A stretch of 51,256 nucleotides of DNA from a virus. Below, one piece after another: positions 44,995-50,756 of the stretch (within the stretch, counting starts at the first letter, position 1; the number at the start of each line of letters is the position of its first letter). Both the position numbers and the translations under genes were made by a program. The notes below the pieces were generated by a model, which did not search any database, was not told where the DNA came from, and saw only the letters and a program-made list of their open reading frames with translations. The DNA lies in the IMG/VR virus record IMGVR_UViG_3300030090_004676, positions 1 through 51,256 of that record, one strand, 5' to 3'.

Positions 44995-45562
44995 AATGTA
45001 CTTTCCTTATTAAATGTTTAAATCTTTTATCATCTAGTTTAACTGGTATAAGATGAGCATAATCAGATTGTTTAGTTCCAATATATGCTATTTTTTGAAT
45101 CCAATTATTGTGTTCAGGTCTATCCCATTCTCTATAAATAAAAGAACGCATTTCGTATAAATCATAATATACATAGCTTCCTGTAGCAATCCATTTATTA
45201 TTTTCTTGTATTATTTCCATATGATATATTCTATTAGATTGTGAATCTTGTATCCAACCTAACTCTTCTTCTCTACCATGTTCAGAAAATTTAGCAGGAT
45301 GCCATTTTGTATATTCTAAATCAAATTGATAACAATTATTATATTTATTATACCAAAAATTAGATTTAACGTCTGTGGTTATTTCACTTGACCAACTTTT
45401 ATTTTTAAAACCGTAATCTATACCTTTTCCCTGAACATCTTTCCACATTTCATAGTTAGTATAGTCATACACTTCGTCCCATTGCGATTGAGCCATTTCA
45501 CGAAAAGCTAATTCACCAGCTTTACCCTTTGTTAACTGCTTTACAAATAAAGCTTTACTCAT
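44978..45562 (-). CDS. PDDEXK-like nuclease in the DNA-modification operon
   Basis: A 194-residue protein. KGKAGELAFREMA (catalytic-type Glu), QGKGIDYGF (Asp) and TTDVKSNFW (Asp-x-Lys) are spaced like the core of PDDEXK restriction-type endonucleases. The rest is rich in Trp and Tyr. It lies between the small membrane-protein gene and folE. A nuclease inside a guanine-modification operon could attack unmodified host or rival DNA while sparing phage DNA. The nuclease call rests on motifs only. Confidence 0.6.
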   Translation of the reverse strand: MSKALFVKQLTKGKAGELAFREMAQSQWDEVYDYTNYEMWKDVQGKGIDYGFKNKSWSSEITTDVKSNFWYNKYNNCYQFDLEYTKWHPAKFSEHGREEELGWIQDSQSNRIYHMEIIQENNKWIATGSYVYYDLYEMRSFIYREWDRPEHNNWIQKIAYIGTKQSDYAHLIPVKLDDKRFKHLIRKVHYVETC

Positions 45563-45788
45563 CTAAACTCCATTGTCTGTAACCAAAAACATTCATACCA
45601 ATTACAAATGCACTTATTGCTATTTGAGGAGGTGCATCAATCAGATAAGCATATATCAAGAATGCAACATTACCTAATCCCCAAATAATAAAACAAGTCT
45701 TTATTTTTTTAGCATTGAAGTAGTAACCGGCTACTATAGCAGCAGTTCCTATCCAACCTATCCAATCATACCCCACGTTCATCTCCAT
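45555..45788 (-). CDS. Small three-helix membrane protein, PnuC/SemiSWEET-like
   Basis: A 77-residue protein with three hydrophobic helices (about 10-25, 30-48, 54-70), ending FGYRQWSLDE. The three-helix size and the N-x-x-G-Y-x-x-W ending recall PnuC and SemiSWEET-type half transporters that work as oligomers. It overlaps queE by 23 bases. Two in-frame ATGs (45788 and 45782) are possible; the second follows ATGGAG. A transporter for a pathway intermediate or nicotinamide riboside is speculative. Confidence 0.6.
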   Translation of the reverse strand: MEMNVGYDWIGWIGTAAIVAGYYFNAKKIKTCFIIWGLGNVAFLIYAYLIDAPPQIAISAFVIGMNVFGYRQWSLDE

Positions 45789-46512
45789 ATACTATTATAT
45801 GTAATCTATCTGTAAAATTGTAACCCTCACGAGTACATAGTTCTGTCAACCATCTTCGTCTTTCATTTAGTTGACTACGTTCGAGACCTTCAGGCATTAA
45901 ATATACCTTATCATTTGGTACACCTAATATTCTTTGTAACTCTTTTACTTCTTCTAAATCTTCTTCACTTGAGATAACTGGTTTGAGTTGATAATCAGGA
46001 TGATTCTCGATAAGTTGAGACATAGCCTCATAATTACAACGCCACTTTTCGTGTTTCTTTTTATCAGCCTCAGTAACAACTTTACCAGTATAGGGCATTA
46101 TTGTACCTGGTTTAGGTGTACTATTTGATAATTTAGGAGACAATGAAATTAAATCACCCATAGTAGAAACAAACTCACTACCTTCAGTTTCTATTGTGAT
46201 ATGTTGATAGTTTTTTTTAGCTATCTCACAAAGTTTTATTAACATCTCTTTATGTAGTGTAGGACCTCCTCCAGTAATCATAGTATGAGTAATGTGAGGA
46301 TGTTTTACAAAAAACTCGTGAACATCTTTATATGTAAATTTACCTTTTTCAGGTTTCCAAGAACTATAAGGTGTATCACAAAACGAATCAGCAAACTGAC
46401 AACGTAATCTACAACCACTTACACGAATCAAGATATGAGGTACTCCCATAAGTTTACCCTCACCTTGTAAACAAGTATATATTTCATTTATAGGTAAAAC
46501 TTTATCTGACAT
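45766..46512 (-). CDS. queE: 7-carboxy-7-deazaguanine synthase (radical SAM)
   Basis: A 248-residue radical SAM enzyme that contracts 6-carboxytetrahydropterin to 7-carboxy-7-deazaguanine (CDG). It has the family opening EIYTCLQGEGKLMGVPHILIRVSGC, three cluster Cys (C34, C38, C45) ending FCDTPYSSW, GGGP (81-84) and IETEGS. The Cys spacing is CX3CX6C rather than the common CX3CX2C; the four extra residues lie just before the last Cys. Larger spacings are known in other QueE proteins. It overlaps queD by 11 bases. Confidence 0.92.
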   Translation of the reverse strand: MSDKVLPINEIYTCLQGEGKLMGVPHILIRVSGCRLRCQFADSFCDTPYSSWKPEKGKFTYKDVHEFFVKHPHITHTMITGGGPTLHKEMLIKLCEIAKKNYQHITIETEGSEFVSTMGDLISLSPKLSNSTPKPGTIMPYTGKVVTEADKKKHEKWRCNYEAMSQLIENHPDYQLKPVISSEEDLEEVKELQRILGVPNDKVYLMPEGLERSQLNERRRWLTELCTREGYNFTDRLHIIVYGDERGV

Positions 46513-46945
46513 ATTCTGCGTGATTGTTTTCGTGCTCCCAAATTTCTACTCGTGTAATCTCTACACGATTGTTTGTTTTCTTTTGAATCATTGGATTTAT
46601 CATATCGTATAGATAACGACAAGACTCTTCGATTCCAGGATAATAACCATCAGGTAATATATTTAAATATATAGCACCTGTTTCTTCTAATTTTTTTAAT
46701 TCGGGAATGAGAGGGTCGTCAGCAGCTATTAAAACGTTATGGTCCCATTCACTTTCAATCCATCTCTTTATATCTCTCAAGTCACCAAAGTCCATAACCC
46801 ATCCTCGTTCATCAAGTTCTGATGCTTCGAATGTTAATCTTACATATCTTCCATATCCATGAATATAAGAACAATGACCTTTGTCTTTCCATTGACGATG
46901 ACCTGTAGTGATAGGCCCAAATCGTTTAGTTGATTTGAATTTCAT
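46502..46945 (-). CDS. queD: 6-carboxytetrahydropterin synthase
   Basis: A 147-residue T-fold enzyme that makes 6-carboxytetrahydropterin from dihydroneopterin triphosphate. Visible residues: H16 (TTGHRQW), catalytic C25 (KGHCSYIHG), H29, the DHN motif in EWDHNVLIAADDP, and Glu in IWEHENN. The usual HGH zinc pair reads HGY (H29, Y31), so one zinc ligand is replaced. It is the first gene behind the strong promoter at 46974-47002. Confidence 0.9.
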   Translation of the reverse strand: MKFKSTKRFGPITTGHRQWKDKGHCSYIHGYGRYVRLTFEASELDERGWVMDFGDLRDIKRWIESEWDHNVLIAADDPLIPELKKLEETGAIYLNILPDGYYPGIEESCRYLYDMINPMIQKKTNNRVEITRVEIWEHENNHAEYVR

Positions 46946-46966
46946 TTACAAAACCTTTGTTTTTTT

Positions 46967-46981
46967 CGTATATAATATACG
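46967..46981. promoter_or_regulatory. Palindrome over the -10 box, possible operator
   Basis: CGTATAT-T-ATATACG (minus strand) is a perfect 7-base inverted repeat around one base. It covers the -10 element of the queD promoter. A repressor or activator dimer could bind here; it could also arise by chance in AT-rich DNA. Confidence 0.4.
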
Positions 46982-47002
46982 AAAATATTTGTTATTTGTC
47001 AA
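46974..47002 (-). promoter_or_regulatory. Sigma70-type promoter of the queD-to-sigma operon
   Basis: On the minus strand TTGACA (47002-46997), a 17-base spacer and TATATT (46979-46974), 28 bases before the queD ATG. It shares ACTTGACA and TTCGTATATT with the promoter at 50727-50756. Probably an early promoter used by unmodified host polymerase. Confidence 0.8.
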
Positions 47003-47018
47003 GTGTTATTTTTTATTT

Positions 47019-47537
47019 TTAGTTAGTACCTTCAGCACCAGTGTGCGTCAAGTTTGTACGAGTAATTTTACCCGTCTCAAACTTATATGGTTTAGTACCT
47101 GGTGATTCTAAAATATCGATTCGATTTACGAAACGAGCATTCATAGCATCACGTACTTGGTACACACCATCTTTATCTTTAGTTCCTTTTAATAAAACAA
47201 AGTCGCCGTAATCTAACCAGCCTCCCCATCGTTTTAACAGATTTCTACTGACCGCTATAAATTTATAATTGGACGCCTCTTGGGTCCTAATACGCGTTCC
47301 ATCTGCGAGAATGTTCGGTGTAGAATCCGTTTGTTCACGAACAGGATGATACATAGTTACGGTCACGTGCATTCCTTCTGTTTCATATTCATCCAACTTT
47401 TCTGCTAGTCTTTTATTTTCATCTATCAGAGATTGCAGTTGGATATTCTTATCGCTAAGAAATTTAGTTGATACGATGCCATTAGCATACGTTATCAATA
47501 CAATAGCTATTCCTAATAATATAGTATTCTTATTCAT
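47019..47537 (-). CDS. Membrane-anchored 3D (double-psi barrel)-like protein
   Basis: A 172-residue protein with an N-terminal transmembrane or signal-anchor segment (about 5-24), a short coiled coil (30-52) and a C-terminal domain HVTVTMYHPV...NILADGTRI...YKFIAVSRNLL...YGDFVLLKG...YQVRDAMNARFVNRIDI. This follows the 3D/MltA-type double-psi beta-barrel pattern of peptidoglycan-acting proteins, with the Asp in VRDAM in the expected place. It may act on the cell wall in lysis or entry. A late-type motif lies 20 bases upstream. Confidence 0.65.
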   Translation of the reverse strand: MNKNTILLGIAIVLITYANGIVSTKFLSDKNIQLQSLIDENKRLAEKLDEYETEGMHVTVTMYHPVREQTDSTPNILADGTRIRTQEASNYKFIAVSRNLLKRWGGWLDYGDFVLLKGTKDKDGVYQVRDAMNARFVNRIDILESPGTKPYKFETGKITRTNLTHTGAEGTN

Positions 47538-47556
47538 AGTTACCTTTTATTTGTTT

Positions 47557-47567
47557 ATATAAATATC
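47557..47567 (-). promoter_or_regulatory. Candidate late promoter (GATATTTATAT)
   Basis: An exact copy of the 11-mer, 20 bases upstream of the 3D-like gene and preceded by AGTA, so a 15-base identity (AGTAGATATTTATAT) is shared with the site at 1829-1839. The gap 47538-47599 holds nothing else. Confidence 0.5.
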
Positions 47568-47599
47568 TACTTACTACCCAAAATGGTAATTTTTTTTCG

Positions 47600-48028
47600 T
47601 GGAGCTGGTGGGAATCGAACCCACGTCCAAATGTTTTCTCGATAAAGTCATTCACAGCTTAGTTCAGTTTCAATTAAAGGAGTAACTGACAAACTACTTG
47701 TACTTCTTTATACTCTACATACGAAAGAGTGTACTTCTTTATACTCTACATACGAAAGAGTTAGTGTTTAACTTTTTTTATGACCGAGTGTTAAACAACT
47801 CAGTATCTTCGCTTACTATATTAAGCGTATGCGTAAGATGGTTGAGAAGTACGAGCTGGTTCAACGTAAGTGTCAAACATCTGCTCGGTATTGGCTAAGT
47901 GCCAATCAATTTCCAACCCTTGTAGCGATTTATCGCCATTTGGTTTTTGTTGAGTCTTATTTAAGAGTTTACTCATACTCTGCTGCACTCTATTGTCAAA
48001 GAACATCTGTCGAAACCAGGTCAGCCCC
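47600..48028 (-). ncRNA. ssrA: tmRNA (trans-translation RNA)
   Basis: A 429-base RNA. The 5' end GGGGCTGACCTGGTTTCGAC and the 3' end GGACGTGGGTTCGATTCCCACCAGCTCCA form the tRNA-Ala-like domain, with the G3-U70 pair read by alanyl-tRNA synthetase. The tag frame ends in SYAYA with TAA at 47821-47823, inside a helix CGCTTA/TAAGCG. The resume codon is probably GCT at 47856 (tag ARTSQPSYAYA), or GCC at 47895. A pseudoknot follows: ACTGAGT/ACTCGGT hairpin whose loop GTTTAAC pairs with GTTAAAC. CCA is not encoded. tmRNA frees stalled ribosomes and tags their products for proteolysis. Confidence 0.93.
47700..47761. repeat. Perfect 31-bp tandem duplication inside tmRNA
   Basis: Two identical 31-base units (47700-47730 and 47731-47761) follow each other without a gap. 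On the RNA strand each can form an ACTCT/AGAGT hairpin with a GTAT loop segment able to pair with the GTAC at its 3' end, so each unit may be a small pseudoknot. It lies in the pseudoknot part of the RNA, not in the tag. Confidence 0.9.
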
Positions 48029-48164
48029 AATCTTCGTCTTGATACTCATCAAAGGGATTATCCATACTCATCTCAATCATAATTTCTATTACTTCCTGAA
48101 CTAAATCCCAATTTTCTTCTTCTTTAGCTTCTTCTAATTTTTCTAAAATTTCTCGTACATCCAT
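48021..48164 (-). CDS. Small acidic protein
   Basis: A 47-residue frame (MDVREILEKLEEAKEEENW, ending DEDWG), strongly acidic and helical, preceded by an AAAGGA site. Its TGA stop lies inside the first 8 bases of the tmRNA, so the RNA must be processed from, or start within, the same transcript. No family recognised. It overlaps the upstream membrane-protein frame by 41 bases. Confidence 0.5.
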   Translation of the reverse strand: MDVREILEKLEEAKEEENWDLVQEVIEIMIEMSMDNPFDEYQDEDWG

Positions 48165-48300
48165 TGCAAAAATCCTTTAAAAAGTCAACTGAAAATGCTA
48201 CAATAAAAGTAAGTAGCAGTAAAATTAAAACAAATGATGTAGCTATTGATACAAATATCAATCCTAATAATTTACCAAATGCTTTAAAAAATCTTTTCAT
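48124..48300 (-). CDS. Small single-pass membrane protein with CxxC
   Basis: A 58-residue frame with a basic start (MKRFFKAFGKLLG), one long hydrophobic helix (about 13-38), then FCNGCTRNFRKIRRS. The CxxC followed by a basic tail could bind metal or nucleic acid at the membrane. It starts 39 bases after the peptide deformylase stop. Function unknown. Confidence 0.5.
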   Translation of the reverse strand: MKRFFKAFGKLLGLIFVSIATSFVLILLLLTFIVAFSVDFLKDFCNGCTRNFRKIRRS

Positions 48301-48338
48301 ATAGTTAAGTAGTTACATACGACATTTTTTATATTTTT

Positions 48339-48989
48339 TTATGTAATCGGACCTCCTACATAGAGTTCCCATTCACCACTATCTATGAGTGGTTTTGCTT
48401 TTTTGTATTTTAATTCTTTTGTTTCTTCACCATTAGTAATCATAACGATTTCATTTCTACCAAACTTTTCTGTATTAACTATTGTAGTTAACATTTGTCT
48501 ATCTGAAATTGTTATTCCATTTAAATGGTCTATCTCGTGTTGTACACATATAGCTTCTAATAATCTTAATTCTTGGTCGTGTTTACTTTGTTCTTGTTTT
48601 TCCCAACTACCTTTACCATCACTAGGATTAGGAGCTCCACTAAAATACCATTCTGCTTCTTCTTGTTCAGTCTTAATAATTATATTAGAATATCTTTGAG
48701 TCTGAACACTTTTACCTTTAAATGATAAACAACCCTCAAAATAAGGAACAGGTTCCCATTGTTTTATAATTTTAGGATTAATTAATATTATTGGTTCACG
48801 AACATTAACCACAGCAACACTAGCATCGATACCCACCTGGTTAGCCGCAAGACCAATTCCGTCTTTTCTCTCATTAAGTATCCTGAATAACTCCTCTGCA
48901 ATCTTGAGTCCTTCATCTACACTTACCTCTTTTAATTTTTTATTAATTAATGGATTATTTTCTTTTAAACAATTAATTACTTGTTTCAT
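48339..48989 (-). CDS. def: Peptide deformylase
   Basis: A 216-residue metalloenzyme that removes the formyl group from new proteins. All three motifs are present: GIGLAANQVG (44-53), EGCLS (85-89) and QHEIDH (150-155), with Cys87, His151 and His155 as metal ligands. A hydrophilic insertion of roughly 25 residues (about 115-140, with SGAPNPSDGKGSW) separates motifs 2 and 3. The C-terminus extends some 45 residues past the usual core. Phage deformylases are common in marine T4-like viruses. It overlaps the upstream Zn-ribbon gene by 4 bases. Confidence 0.93.
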   Translation of the reverse strand: MKQVINCLKENNPLINKKLKEVSVDEGLKIAEELFRILNERKDGIGLAANQVGIDASVAVVNVREPIILINPKIIKQWEPVPYFEGCLSFKGKSVQTQRYSNIIIKTEQEEAEWYFSGAPNPSDGKGSWEKQEQSKHDQELRLLEAICVQHEIDHLNGITISDRQMLTTIVNTEKFGRNEIVMITNGEETKELKYKKAKPLIDSGEWELYVGGPIT

Positions 48990-49261
48990 TTATTTATTTG
49001 AACCTTATACTTTACTAAGGCATTACAAGTACCACACCAAATAGCTTTCATAGATTTATGGGTCGTGTATGTGGTCAAATGGTCCTCTATGTAATTTCTT
49101 ACATTCATTACATCTTCTGTATCATATTCATATAACAAATTTCTAACTGCACTATTCTCTCCGCACTCAATACAAGTTCCTTTTTTCTTAACTTTTTTTG
49201 ATTTTGATTTTAAAACGTAAGAACCATCTTTTTCTTTAACTAAATTGTCTTTAAAACCCAT
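48986..49261 (-). CDS. Small zinc-ribbon protein
   Basis: A 91-residue protein with CIECG and CGTC about 45 residues apart, which can form one zinc site, and a basic segment SKSKKVKKKG before the first pair. The start is the ATG at 49261, coupled by TAATG to the upstream gene; an in-frame TTG further upstream lies inside that gene. Likely nucleic-acid or protein binding. Family not recognised. Confidence 0.6.
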   Translation of the reverse strand: MGFKDNLVKEKDGSYVLKSKSKKVKKKGTCIECGENSAVRNLLYEYDTEDVMNVRNYIEDHLTTYTTHKSMKAIWCGTCNALVKYKVQINK

Positions 49262-49410
49262 TAAAAGAAATCTTTCATATAACCTATTAATTTTTTCCAA
49301 TACAATCCCATTGTAGTAAGAAATATTCCACCAGTTAATAATATACTTGGGTGTGAATACTCACCACACAACCCAATTAAATGTTTTAGAAAATGTAAAA
49401 AGTCGTTCAT
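49261..49410 (-). CDS. Small membrane protein
   Basis: A 49-residue frame, MNDFLHFLKHLIGLCGEYSH then a hydrophobic helix (SILLTGGIFLTTMGLYW) and a charged end. TAATG junctions at both ends make it very likely a real gene. Function unknown. Confidence 0.6.
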   Translation of the reverse strand: MNDFLHFLKHLIGLCGEYSHPSILLTGGIFLTTMGLYWKKLIGYMKDFF

Positions 49411-49484
49411 TAAAACCTCATATCATTATCATTCATTTTAATAGCTATATACCCTAATAAAAAAACTACAATTAATTCAAACAT
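49410..49484 (-). CDS. Very small membrane peptide
   Basis: A 24-residue frame, MFELIVVFLLGYIAIKMNDND plus three residues, with one hydrophobic helix. Its ATG directly follows the stop of the gene at 49485, and its TAA overlaps the next ATG. Real by packing, otherwise uncharacterised. Confidence 0.45.
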   Translation of the reverse strand: MFELIVVFLLGYIAIKMNDNDMRF

Positions 49485-49877
49485 TTATTTACCTACTTGA
49501 TGATTTAAAAAATCTTTTTGTTTCTTGATAGCTTTTTTCAGAGCTTGTTTTTTCTCGTTATGTCTATCGATAAGTATTTGTTCTTTAGTCCTACGTTTAG
49601 TTTTTACTTTTTTTACTTTAGCTTTAGTTATCTTAGTAGGTGGTAAAGTACCTTTTAATTGTTTTGCTTCAACACCTTTGTGAAACACATTACCATCTTT
49701 ATCAACAAACTCTTTCATAAAATGCCAACCTGCAGGACGACCTGTAGGTGTATAACTTGGTTTTTCCTCTGGCATACCTACTGCTTTCAAAACACAATAA
49801 GCACAAACTACGGTATGTGTTTCTTCGCCGAGATTATCTACCCAACGACCACACCTATTACATTCTAATGCTATCAT
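49485..49877 (-). CDS. Zinc-ribbon protein with basic tail
   Basis: A 130-residue protein. The N-terminal 30 residues hold CNRCG and CAYC, a zinc ribbon. The middle has TPTGRPAGWHFMKEFVDKDGNVFHKG, and the last 50 residues are strongly basic (KAKVKKVKTKRRTKEQ). I recall similar N-terminal ribbons in pelagic phages, function unknown. A role on DNA, RNA or ribosomes is plausible. Confidence 0.65.
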   Translation of the reverse strand: MIALECNRCGRWVDNLGEETHTVVCAYCVLKAVGMPEEKPSYTPTGRPAGWHFMKEFVDKDGNVFHKGVEAKQLKGTLPPTKITKAKVKKVKTKRRTKEQILIDRHNEKKQALKKAIKKQKDFLNHQVGK

Positions 49878-49901
49878 AGTAAATCGTTCTCCTTTATTTA
49901 G

Positions 49902-49974
49902 TGGAGCTGACAGGATTTGAACCTGCGACCCCCTCCGTGCAAGGGAGGTGCTCTCCCAACTGAGCTACAGCCCC
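49902..49974 (-). tRNA. tRNA-Ala (anticodon TGC)
   Basis: A 73-base cloverleaf: acceptor GGGGCTG/CAGCTCC with discriminator A and the G3-U70 alanine identity pair, D arm GCTC/GAGC, anticodon arm CTCCC-TTGCACG-GAGGG, T arm with TTCAAAT. No encoded CCA. Its acceptor stem is the same as that of the tmRNA. Confidence 0.95.
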
Positions 49975-50008
49975 ATACTTCGTGTCCATAGACACAAGTT
50001 TAATCTTG

Positions 50009-50076
50009 AGTGCCGGGTGAGATTCGAACTCACGAACAATGGATTTGCAATCCACCCCATTAGACCACTCTGGCAC
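50009..50076 (-). tRNA. tRNA-Cys (anticodon GCA)
   Basis: Anticodon loop TTGCAAA in the arm GTGGA/TCCAT, T arm GTGAG-TTCGAAT-CTCAC, acceptor GTGCCAG/CCGGCAC with one A.C mismatch, and discriminator T, typical for tRNA-Cys. The D arm is short. At 68 bases it is smaller than usual; the 5' end could lie one base earlier. Confidence 0.85.
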
Positions 50077-50087
50077 CGACACGGCCA

Positions 50088-50324
50088 CTATCGATACCTC
50101 TTATTAAAATTATCATCTTGTACTTTCAAAATATGTTTACAATACTTTTTCTTAAATTTATACCTATACTTAAATGCGGGACAATCGCAAGCCCACTCAA
50201 TACGAGAAGGGTCAAAACGAATGTCATAATCTTTTCCGTCTACTTTATAGTGTCTCCAACCATATTCATCAACAATAACACCATCAAAAAGTTCTACAAT
50301 CTGTTGAACTAAAGGATGTTCCAT
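50088..50324 (-). CDS. SWIM zinc-finger protein
   Basis: A 78-residue protein with CDCPAFKYRYKFKKKYCKHI near its C-terminus, the CxC...CxH pattern of SWIM zinc fingers, which bind DNA or proteins and occur in recombination partners such as RecA-paralogue complexes. The N-terminal half (YKVDGKDYDIRFDPSRIEWAC) provides the preceding strands. It is essentially a stand-alone SWIM domain. Role unknown. Confidence 0.75.
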   Translation of the reverse strand: MEHPLVQQIVELFDGVIVDEYGWRHYKVDGKDYDIRFDPSRIEWACDCPAFKYRYKFKKKYCKHILKVQDDNFNKRYR

Positions 50325-50328
50325 AGTT

Positions 50329-50457
50329 TTAAATAGTACCTAACACTAAAATTATTAACCAGCTTAGAATTATCCAAGTAAAACCTAAACCTTCTGTAAT
50401 AAACTTTTGACGATTTTGTTTTTTTAATAGTTGTTGTCTTGTTATTTGTTTTCTCAT
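50329..50457 (-). CDS. Small membrane protein with basic N-terminus
   Basis: A 42-residue frame: MRKQITRQQLLKKQNRQKF, then one transmembrane helix (FTWIILSWLIILVLG). It starts one base after the stop of the next upstream gene and ends 4 bases before the SWIM gene. Function unknown. Confidence 0.5.
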   Translation of the reverse strand: MRKQITRQQLLKKQNRQKFITEGLGFTWIILSWLIILVLGTI

Positions 50458-50458
50458 T

Positions 50459-50701
50459 TTATATTCCATAAGCTATATCTAGTTTTTCTTCTAACCAAGT
50501 TGTCTCTTTTGACTTATCAAGATAATCACGTTCTAATTCATCCATCAAACTTAACCTATTTTCATCAGACATATAAGATATCTTAGATGGTTTACCAGCA
50601 TACCACATATCTACAACCTTAATCTCTTTAGTGATAGAACTCATAACATACTCAACTTTAAGAGTAGCTAGTTTCATTTCTTTTTTAAATACAAAAGTCA
50701 T
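50459..50701 (-). CDS. Hypothetical small protein
   Basis: An 80-residue soluble protein (starts MTFVFKKEMKLATLKVEYV) with an acidic helical second half. It has a GGAGATAATAA ribosome site and its own sigma70-type promoter, so it is the first gene of an early unit. No family recognised. Confidence 0.6.
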   Translation of the reverse strand: MTFVFKKEMKLATLKVEYVMSSITKEIKVVDMWYAGKPSKISYMSDENRLSLMDELERDYLDKSKETTWLEEKLDIAYGI

Positions 50702-50726
50702 TTATTATCTCCTTTTTTCATACCTG

Positions 50727-50756
50727 AATATACGAATAAAAACCAATACGTGTCAA
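50727..50756 (-). promoter_or_regulatory. Sigma70-type early promoter
   Basis: On the minus strand TTGACA (50756-50751), 18-base spacer and TATATT (50732-50727), 25 bases before the ATG at 50701. The context ACTTGACA...TTCGTATATT is shared with the queD promoter. The upstream gene's TGA stop lies in the -35. Confidence 0.75.

Noticed and set aside
47700-47761. Two repeats considered as a CRISPR remnant
   Set aside because: There is no spacer between the units and they form part of the tmRNA. No CRISPR array is present in the window.
47821-48030. A 69-codon minus-strand open frame
   Set aside because: It lies inside the tmRNA; only its last part is the proteolysis tag.
49894-50088. A 64-codon minus-strand open frame
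   Set aside because: It covers tRNA-Ala and tRNA-Cys; translation of tRNA genes often gives such frames.
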